Below are positions 25,142 through 30,600 of a DNA stretch of 30,600 bases, in pieces. The stretch covers positions 1 through 30,600 of the forward strand of contig CAZRGV010000075.1 of the NCBI GenBank assembly GCA_964599655.1, written 5' to 3'. The notes beneath the pieces are model-generated. The model did not search any database. It was not told where the DNA came from and was given only the letters and a program-made list of their open reading frames with translations. Within the stretch, counting starts at the first letter, position 1. Each line of letters opens with the position of its first letter. Both the position numbers and the translations under genes were made by a program. The stretch comes from CAZRGV01 sp964599655. GTDB lineage: Bacteria > Planctomycetota > Planctomycetia > Isosphaerales > Isosphaeraceae.

Positions 25142-25567
25142 ATGAAGACACTGCGTCAAATGTTCTTTTCGGTCGCCTCGTTGGGTGCGATGGCCCTGGT
25201 TCTCGGTCCGGTGGCGACGGCCTCGGCCGGCTCGCACGGCGGTTCCAGCGGTGGCTCGCACGGCGGCTTCCTGAGCGGGCATCATGGTGGCGGCTCCAGT
25301 GGCGGCTCGAGCGGTGGCTCGCACGGCGGCTTCCTGAGCCGGCTTCACGGTGGCGGGTCCAGTGGCGGCTCGAGCGGTGGCTCGCACGGCGGCTTCCTGA
25401 GCAAGCACCATGGTGGCGGCTCCAGTGGCGGCTCGAGCGGTGGCTCGCACGGCGGCTTCCTGAGCGGGCACCATGGTGGCGGGTCTAGCGGCGGCTCGAG
25501 CGGTGGCTCGATCGGCGGCTTCCTGCACCGACACCACGGTGGCGGCTCCAGCGGCGGTTCCTACTGA
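25142..25567 (+). CDS. Secreted Gly/Ser/His-rich tandem-repeat protein
   Basis: A 141-residue protein with a clear signal peptide (MKTLRQMFFSVASLGAMALV, cleavage after ATASA near residue 29), followed almost entirely by five 21-residue repeats of the form GSHGGFLSxxHGGGSSGGSSG. The variable pair and neighbouring residues (GH, RL, KH, GH, HR) are the only changes. Gly, Ser and His make up most of the mature chain, so it is likely disordered or fibrous and might bind metal or polysaccharide; no enzymatic residue is seen. GAGGAG seven bases before the ATG supports the start. It is followed after 154 bases by the HTTM partner gene on the same strand. The function is unknown; a structural or adhesive envelope role is inferred from composition only. 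Confidence 0.8.
   Translation: MKTLRQMFFSVASLGAMALVLGPVATASAGSHGGSSGGSHGGFLSGHHGGGSSGGSSGGSHGGFLSRLHGGGSSGGSSGGSHGGFLSKHHGGGSSGGSSGGSHGGFLSGHHGGGSSGGSSGGSIGGFLHRHHGGGSSGGSY
25253..25567 (+). repeat. Five 63-bp tandem repeats
   Basis: Units at 25253-25315, 25316-25378, 25379-25441, 25442-25504 and 25505-25567 are exactly 63 bases each. Units 1-4 share nearly all bases, while unit 5 has diverged and ends with the stop codon. They keep the reading frame of the secreted protein. Confidence 0.95.
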
Positions 25568-25721
25568 TCAAAAGGTTCCTGATGGACTCGCCACCGAGTC
25601 GGAGTGTCCGACGGTGTTGAGTCGGGGCGAGGCCGAATCAGTCGCCGGAGGAGAGCGGACCGCGCCGCCTTATCCGGCGACTCACTCCCGCGCTGTCCCT
25701 TTTGGATTGAGGAGTATCGTC

Positions 25722-26300
25722 GTGAGTCATCCTGTCCAGACAGCTCAGGCGGTCGAGGACTCGATCGCTCCGGTTCCTCGGGGGCGTGGCGGCCGCCTGC
25801 GGGGGATCGTCAATCTTTGGCTCATCTTCCACCTCGCGGCAATCGTCATCGCGCCGGCATCGGTGAGCCCATCCTCCACGCTGGTCAACTCGGCCTGGGA
25901 TCTGGTCCATCCCTACCTGGACCTTCTCTTCTTGAACCATGGCCACCACTTCTTCGCCCCCGAGCCGAGCGAGAGTACGCTGCTCGCCTTCGAAGCCGAG
26001 CGCGAGGACGGGTCCGTGGTCCGCGGGCGCCTTCCGGACCGTGCGGTTGGGCCGCGGCTGCTCTACCACCGCTACTTCATGCTGACCGAGCACATGAGCG
26101 GTGCGCCGGACGAACTACGAACACTCTGGCACGAATCCTACGCGCGGCACATCGGCCGCGAATTCGGGGCGAAATCGGTCCGACTGACCCAGATTTCCCA
26201 TCTGCTCCCGACGATGGAGCGGATTCGCGAAGGCGGTCGACTGGACGATCCGGAGAGCTACGAAGAACAATCCCTGGGGGTTTTCCGATGCGACAACTGA
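25722..26300 (+). CDS. Small membrane-anchored protein, partner of the HTTM gene
   Basis: A 192-residue protein with one hydrophobic helix near the N-terminus (GIVNLWLIFHLAAIVIAPAS, about 28-47), then a soluble part with HPYLDLLFLNHGHHFFAPEPS and LLYHRYFMLTEHM. The layout, one helix plus a domain with repeated His and Tyr, is one I associate with the small gene placed before HTTM genes in planctomycetes, but its function is unknown. I chose the GTG at 25722 because AGGAG lies eight bases upstream and the open frame before it runs into the repeat gene. Its end overlaps the HTTM start (26288) by 13 bases, so the two are very likely coupled and may form a complex. Confidence 0.75.
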   Translation: MSHPVQTAQAVEDSIAPVPRGRGGRLRGIVNLWLIFHLAAIVIAPASVSPSSTLVNSAWDLVHPYLDLLFLNHGHHFFAPEPSESTLLAFEAEREDGSVVRGRLPDRAVGPRLLYHRYFMLTEHMSGAPDELRTLWHESYARHIGREFGAKSVRLTQISHLLPTMERIREGGRLDDPESYEEQSLGVFRCDN

Positions 26301-27341
26301 ATTCGCCCCTCCGGGCCGTGGTGGAATGGATGCGCTCGCTGGCCCGTGATTGGAACGCGTTCTGGTACACCCCGGCCGATCCGACCTTGCTCGGAGTTCT
26401 TCGCATCCTGACTGGCCTGATGCTGCTCTACACGCATGCCGTGTGGGGCTTGGCGTTGCGCCCATTCTTTGGCCCATCGTCGTGGCTCAACGCCGAACTG
26501 GTTCGAGCCATTCAGGTTNNNNNNNNNNCCCTTCGCCCTCTCCTTTTGGTGGTGGGTGCCTGCGGATTGGATCTGGCCAGCCCACACCGTGGCGATGGTC
26601 ATTCTCGGGCTCTTCACCATCGGTCTCTGGACCCGACTGACCTCGGTGCTGGCCCTGTTCGTCGCGATCTCCTACGCCCACCGCGTTCCGGCGGCGACGT
26701 TCGGGCTCGACCAGCTCAACGTCATGCTCCTGCTCTATCTGACGATTGGACCGAGCGGGCGGGCCCTCTCAGTCGACCACTGGTGGGCGATCCGCCGACG
26801 TGGGGCGTTGGCGTCAAAACCCGTCCCGAGCGCCGGAGCGAACCTGTCGCTCCGCTTGATCCAGGTTCACATGTGCGTCATCTACTTCTTCGCGGGCATC
26901 TCGAAGCTGCAAGGACCGTCCTGGTGGGACGGCTCCGCCATGTGGCGAGCCTTCTCGAACCTGGAGTATCAGTCCAGTGACATGACCTGGCTGGCCTGGC
27001 ATCCCTACTGGCTCAACCTCATGACCCACGTCTCGGTCCTCTGGGAGGTTGCCTTCGCGTTCCTCATCTGGCAGCCAAGATGGCGACCCTTGATGCTGGC
27101 CGGCGCGGTCGTGCTTCACGTGGGAATCGGCCTCTGCCTCGGGATGTGGACGTTCGCCCTGATCATGCTGGTCGGTTGCGCGTCATTCCTTCCCACCGAG
27201 ACCGTGCGGGAACTCCTGACTGCGGTGGCCCGTCGTCGGCGCTTGGAGTCCACCATCGCCGGACCATTCGCCAGGCCGCGCAGGATCGCCGATCCGGTTG
27301 AACGTCCCGCGGTTCTCGAGGAAGTCCTGACGGCCGACTGA
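26288..27341 (+). CDS. HTTM-domain (vitamin K-dependent gamma-carboxylase-like) membrane protein, with assembly gap
   Basis: A membrane protein of about 350 residues with several helices, split by ten Ns (26519-26528). The first part (TLLGVLRILTGLMLLYTHAV, FFGPSSWLNAE) and the second (FWWWVPADWIWPAHTVAMVI, VHMCVIYFFAGISKLQG, WWDGSAMWRAFSNLEYQSSD, TFALIMLVGCASFLP) together match the HTTM domain found in gamma-glutamyl carboxylase relatives. Frames differ across the Ns, which is an artefact of the gap. Human carboxylase uses vitamin K hydroquinone to carboxylate glutamate; bacterial HTTM proteins are mostly of unknown activity, so a carboxylase reaction is not claimed. The ATG at 26288 overlaps the partner gene by 13 bases. 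The tail (from about 310) is Arg-rich. Confidence 0.85.
26519..26528. other. Assembly gap (10 N)
   Basis: A run of ten Ns inside the HTTM gene. The coding frame shifts across it, so the true gap differs in length from ten bases. Confidence 0.97.
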
Positions 27342-27486
27342 GCCCGCTGAGCCATCGCCTCGGTCATAACGGCCACGAAACCCGGCACCCGGTACGTTTC
27401 CAGCTCAAGGACGTGAAATCGCGGAAGCTTCACCCCGAATCCAGTCGCCGACGACCTGGCGGGCACCCTCCCAACGCCCGACATCC

Positions 27487-27747
27487 TCACCCGGATCGTT
27501 CCGCCGACGGCTGCCGGGGGATGATCCAGCACAAGTCATGCGCAATCATTCCGATGTGAGGATAATACGTCCTTGCCCTCAGCGCGGCCAGCAGAGTCAG
27601 CATCGTCGCGAGTCCGGCCGCGTCGTGGGTCCGGCGAATCAGCTCCTTACCGATCCCTCGCCGCTGATAGGCCACATCGACCGCAAGATCTGAGACATAC
27701 GTACAATAGCTGAAGTCGGTGATTGACCGGGCAATCCCGACCAGCCG
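27487..27747 (-). pseudogene. C-terminal fragment of a GNAT acetyltransferase
   Basis: The frame reads RLVGIARSITDFSYCTYVSD then LAVDVAYQRRGIGKELIRRT, which is GNAT motif A with its QRRGIGKEL acetyl-CoA loop, and runs on through motif B (LAALRARTYYPHIGM) to a TGA at 27487-27489. The N-terminal third of the domain is missing: a TAG lies at 27750-27748 and the sequence beyond is a different gene on the other strand. No start codon precedes the conserved part in a plausible place. This looks like a genuine C-terminal half cut off at about 27747. The 145 bases from 27342 to 27486 hold no gene I can support. Confidence 0.75.
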
Positions 27748-28258
27748 CTATCGGGTGAACGCGGGCCCCTGCGTCGACTGTCCTCAGCAGTATTCCGGCG
27801 CCTTCGTCCCCTTCGGTGTCCGTCGCTGCGCGGAATTCACGGACGGGCTCTCGAATACGATCGCGCTGTCGGAGAAGCCGATCGGCTCCACGGGCACCTA
27901 TTCTCCATTCCGCGATTGGCTCGACACCTGGGAAGCTCAAGAACCTGACGCGTGGGTCCGACTCTGCGCATCGCAGACCGAAACGACCCACGCGGCCTTC
28001 GACGCCGGCCGGACCTGGATGCTCGATGGGGGCTTCTATACGCATTTCTACTGTGTCCTGGCGCCCAACAGCTTGATTCCCGACTGTGGCAACGGCGGTA
28101 TCGCGAATGGCCGGGGCCTGTTCACGGCGCGGAGCTATCATCCCGGCGGGGTCAACGCCGTGATGGCCGATGGATCGGTTCGGTGGTTCAGTTCGAGCAT
28201 TGAGATGGGCACATGGCGGGCGCTCGGGACCCGCAACGGCGGTGAGATCCTACCCTAA
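27745..28258 (+). pseudogene. 5'-truncated DUF1559 (prepilin-like) gene
   Basis: The frame carries the C-terminal part of the planctomycete DUF1559 family: SRYRVNAGPC near its beginning, FTDGLSNTIALSEKPIGSTG, and the closing box HPGGVNAVMADGSVRWFSSS (His-x9-Asp-Gly) followed by a few residues and a stop at 28256-28258. The family normally starts with a type IV pilin-like methylation motif and a long helix; both, and the first half of the domain, are absent. The first in-frame start (GTG 27719) lies inside the acetyltransferase fragment. I therefore call it a broken gene, although a shorter product cannot be excluded. It is followed after 47 bases by the next + strand gene. Confidence 0.75.
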
Positions 28259-28305
28259 TGGGAATCCCGCGGCGGATCGGCAAGGGGTGTACCTTGTGAC
28301 CGACC

Positions 28306-29394
28306 ATGAGTTTACATCAGTTCACCATACGATGTGATCTAGTGAAAACATTTTATATCCATTGTATGTGGGTCGCGGCCGGCCTGCTGGTCTTGACGCC
28401 TCTGGATGATGTTACCGATTCCGCCATGGAACGCCTGGCCCGGGAGATGGCGTCCTGGAAGGCGATCGAGCTCCGTGTGCGTGAGGACATGAACGTCCGG
28501 CCGGTCCCCGGCATCCAGGTCGTGCCCGAAAGCACAAACTTCTATCACTACATCGAGACGTCCGACGACCGGCGGTTTGTCGATGAGACTTCGCAGGCGG
28601 GTGGTGCTAAGGGAGACCGCATCTCCGGCTACTGCGATGGATCACGCTGCGCGGACGTCTCCTACCGCGCGGAGGGAGATCGCCAGCAGCAAGTCCAGGT
28701 CATCATCAGCAAGCAGTTTCGCAACGAAGGGCGGTTCGGGTGGACCGATCGCCCCGCCCCTCTGAAGTATTTCCATGTCGGGCTATTGCCTCTCTATGAG
28801 GCCCTGCCCAAGGCCCAGCGGATCGGGGAGGCGGTCTGTCTGGATCGGCCCTGCGATGTCTTCCTGTTCCCGAAATTCAAAACCAGCAGGGCATCCCAGG
28901 ACTTCACCTACTACCTGGACCGGGCGACCGGGGTGCCTCTGAAGGTCGAGGCGTTCAAGGACGAGGCGATGCGACAGGCTGGGAAGCCGGCGTGGGTCTG
29001 GCGGGCGGATTCCCTCGATGATGTTCAGGGTTTCCATATACCGCTCACATCATCCTATCAGAGCTTTAACCACAAGAATGCCGACGACCCCATCACGCTC
29101 ACATCAAAGATCAAAGTTGAGACGATTTCCTACAACAATTCCTATGAGAAGTCCCAGTTCTGGCCGACGATCCAGCCCGGCGTTACGGTCCACGACGCGA
29201 TCACCAAGCGGAGTTCTACAGTCCCCGGTCCCATAGCCAGAACGGAGTCGCCCGCGGGGCGGGCCCCAACCGCCGGGATCATCGTGGCGACTCCTCCTCG
29301 AGACTGGATCGCTTATGTACCGCCAGTCGGGCTAGGACTGGGGCTCGTCGTCCTGATCGCGGGTCTCGTCCTGTGGTGGAAACGTCAGCCTTGA
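28306..29394 (+). CDS. Secreted or membrane-anchored protein of unknown function
   Basis: A 362-residue protein with a hydrophobic N-terminal segment (FYIHCMWVAAGLLVLTPL, about 16-33) that may be a signal peptide, a long beta-rich middle, and a C-terminal helix (VGLGLGLVVLIAGLVLWW) with a KR tail, so it is probably anchored with its middle outside. The middle (for example FYHYIETSDDRRFVDE and FTYYLDRATGVPLKVEAFKD) recalls the lipoprotein-carrier-like (LolA/DUF1571-type) beta fold, but I cannot prove this. The region around the start is unusually AT-rich for this window. The ATG at 28306 has no clear Shine-Dalgarno; a GTG at 28342 would place the signal sequence nearer the start. It follows the broken DUF1559 gene and may once have been transcribed with it. 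Confidence 0.7.
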   Translation: MSLHQFTIRCDLVKTFYIHCMWVAAGLLVLTPLDDVTDSAMERLAREMASWKAIELRVREDMNVRPVPGIQVVPESTNFYHYIETSDDRRFVDETSQAGGAKGDRISGYCDGSRCADVSYRAEGDRQQQVQVIISKQFRNEGRFGWTDRPAPLKYFHVGLLPLYEALPKAQRIGEAVCLDRPCDVFLFPKFKTSRASQDFTYYLDRATGVPLKVEAFKDEAMRQAGKPAWVWRADSLDDVQGFHIPLTSSYQSFNHKNADDPITLTSKIKVETISYNNSYEKSQFWPTIQPGVTVHDAITKRSSTVPGPIARTESPAGRAPTAGIIVATPPRDWIAYVPPVGLGLGLVVLIAGLVLWWKRQP

Positions 29395-29401
29395 GGTAGA
29401 A

Positions 29402-29431
29402 GACACCCGGTGTCACGAGACGCCCGGTCTC
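29402..29431. repeat. Short imperfect palindromes in tandem
   Basis: GACACCCGGTGTC (29402-29414) and GAGACGCCCGGTCTC (29417-29431) are two small hairpins about 16 bases apart, followed by a partly similar AGACGTCCGGGC. They lie just after the stop of the gene ending at 29394 and may act as a terminator. The rest of 29432-29771 holds a direct repeat of GGAAACCCGG (near 29514-29535) and AT-rich bases (29618-29680), but no gene. Confidence 0.45.
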
Positions 29432-29771
29432 AGAAGACGTCCGGGCCGGGTCGCCGCGGGATCCCCACAGATCCGGTCGTAATGATCCCCGGGTCAGATC
29501 TTTTTTCGGTCATGGAAACCCGGTTGGAAACCCGGGGGCGGATCGTCTTTCGGCCTTCAACCAACCCAGCAAATCCGTCCCAGACCGAACGTCGCACAAC
29601 CACGACCGTCTCAGGTCGCATTTTTTCCAATTTTCCCCCGAATCGCCAGGCCCGATCTTTCGATCTTATTTATGACTCCTGCGCAAACGGCGTCGTTTGC
29701 CCAGTCGCGAGGATGGTCCTCGCGGGCCGACGCGCGATCCACGATCGATCTCGCATCCGGGTGCTCGCCGC

Positions 29772-30584
29772 ATGAAACCCCCCAAGCACGAAGTCTCGAA
29801 AATCGACGCGACTTCGTCCCCCAAATCCGATCATCATGTTCTCAAAGCGACGGAAATCCACCCCTTGATCTCGCAAGACCCCAGCACCATCATCGTCGCT
29901 CCCGGCTCGGACCTGGAGCTCGAGCTCCGCATCCAGCAACTCAAGGACGACCTGGCGCCCGAGGGGGCCAACGAGCTCGTGCTCTTCGACCGCATCGTCG
30001 TGCAGCTCCGGCGGTTGCATCGCGCCCAGAAGAATGAGCCCGACGAGCCCAACGCCCTCTGGATGCGTTACGAAACCATGGCCGATCGCGGGTTCTGGAA
30101 GGCGCACGCCGAGTTCCACAAGCTCCGCGCCCAGCATCGCCAGGAGGCCGCCGAACGGGCCGCCCAGGAGCCCGAGGAACCCATGCAGGACGTCCGCGAC
30201 TGGCGCGAGCGGATCGAGATGGTGCCCGAGATCGATCCCGACTATCCGGTGGTCAAGGGGACCGACCTCACCGTGGAATACGTCTGCTCCATGTTGGCCG
30301 ACCGCTGGTCGTTCCGGGACATCCTCGACCGGTTCCCGAAGCTCCATGCCGCCGACCTGCTCGCCTGCCGCCTGTGCGAGATCGAGGGAAAATGCTGCAA
30401 ATGGCCCGACGGCAAGGAGCCGCACGACCCGCAATGGCCCTGGGCCTTGCCGCCCGACGCCGAGGACGAACCCCCTCGGGTCCCTCAGATCCCGCCCTGG
30501 CCGATTTTCGACGATGACGACGACAACGACAAGAACAAGAAAACGAAGAAGCCGAAACCGAAACGGCGACGCGGACTCCGTTAG
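29772..30584 (+). CDS. Protein with a DUF433-like domain and a charged tail
   Basis: A 270-residue protein. Residues about 48-120 form a helical region (LELRIQQLKDDLAPEGANEL, LFDRIVVQLRRLHRAQ) that resembles a short domain common in planctomycete hypothetical proteins. Residues about 152-206 (EIDPDYPVVKGTDLTVEYVC, FRDILDRFPKLHAADLLACR) match the outline of DUF433: a pro-x-x-x-G-T segment and a helix-turn-helix-like second half, as found in antitoxin-like or DNA-associated proteins. Four cysteines near 199-209 (CRLC...CC) could bind a metal. The tail from about 230 is Pro-rich then Asp/Lys/Arg-rich, probably disordered and able to contact nucleic acid. The ATG at 29772 is preferred because the frame before it lacks features; it has no clear Shine-Dalgarno. 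No toxin gene is adjacent in the window. Confidence 0.7.
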   Translation: MKPPKHEVSKIDATSSPKSDHHVLKATEIHPLISQDPSTIIVAPGSDLELELRIQQLKDDLAPEGANELVLFDRIVVQLRRLHRAQKNEPDEPNALWMRYETMADRGFWKAHAEFHKLRAQHRQEAAERAAQEPEEPMQDVRDWRERIEMVPEIDPDYPVVKGTDLTVEYVCSMLADRWSFRDILDRFPKLHAADLLACRLCEIEGKCCKWPDGKEPHDPQWPWALPPDAEDEPPRVPQIPPWPIFDDDDDNDKNKKTKKPKPKRRRGLR

Positions 30585-30600
30585 CCACGGCCGAGAACGG

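Noticed and set aside
25073..25537. Repeat protein on the minus strand, and possible CRISPR array
   Set aside because: It is the reverse reading of the 63-bp coding repeats. The units are contiguous, with no unique spacers, so it is not CRISPR.
27116..27532. Minus-strand open frame over the end of the HTTM gene
   Set aside because: More than half is antisense to conserved HTTM sequence; the remaining part (27342-27532) has no recognised motif.
29670..30434. 254-codon minus-strand open frame
   Set aside because: Antisense shadow of the DUF433-like gene; low-complexity and motif-free.
1..30600. A complete, described multi-gene defence, phage or secondary-metabolite system
   Set aside because: No nuclease, helicase, integrase, phage structural gene or synthase was found; the neighbourhoods look like ordinary chromosome.

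Overview
The window reads as bacterial chromosome from a high-GC planctomycete, most likely of the Isosphaeraceae type. This rests on several signs: a DUF1559 fragment with its HPGG...ADG C-terminal box, an HTTM (vitamin K-dependent gamma-carboxylase-like) gene with a small membrane partner, large YfhO-like and TPR-bearing membrane proteins, weak Shine-Dalgarno signals, and strong G/C bias at third codon positions that opens long antisense frames over nearly every gene. It is a draft scaffold. Three N runs (15875-15892, 23424-23433, 26519-26528) lie inside genes and two of them make false frameshifts. I see no rRNA, tRNA, CRISPR array, integrase or intact insertion sequence.

Layout. 1-4050: the tail of a + strand membrane protein, then a leftward Eis-like acetyltransferase, and a leftward pair (family 2 glycosyltransferase, then an unknown protein) joined by a TAATG stop/start. 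4050-4267 is a divergent promoter region with good -35/-10 matches on both strands. 4268-7804: a very large membrane protein with a helical-repeat half and a Pro/Glu/Ala/Lys tail. 7805-8047 holds a composite palindromic repeat and a terminator hairpin between convergent genes. 8048-12713: a small secreted protein, a secreted alpha/beta hydrolase and a 1013-residue YfhO-type protein. 12924-15030: a redox group (diheme cytochrome c peroxidase, 2[4Fe-4S] ferredoxin) below a promoter whose -10 box lies inside a near-consensus Fur box. 15120-18980: a flavoprotein disulfide-reductase homologue that has lost its catalytic residues, a fucose-isomerase-like protein, and a lone receiver-domain response regulator. 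19056-19172: a candidate small RNA with its own promoter and a strong intrinsic terminator.

19456-24354 is a leftward cluster: family 4 glycosyltransferase, family 9 glycosyltransferase, LarA-like protein, YgfZ. 25142-27341 is a rightward group: a secreted Gly/Ser/His protein built from five 63-bp repeats, a small membrane protein and an HTTM protein overlapping it by 13 bases. At about 27745-27750 a 5'-truncated acetyltransferase (- strand) abuts a 5'-truncated DUF1559 gene (+ strand), which marks a rearrangement or misassembly. The window ends with a secreted/membrane-anchored protein of unknown function and a protein carrying a DUF433-like domain.

Themes that link genes are surface polysaccharide or glycan work (three glycosyltransferases, YfhO-like protein), iron/redox handling (peroxidase, ferredoxin, YgfZ, Fur site), and envelope proteins. 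No single described multi-gene defence or biosynthetic system is evident. The most promising leads are the Fur-box promoter with its long leader, the small RNA candidate, and the two catalytically stripped enzyme homologues.
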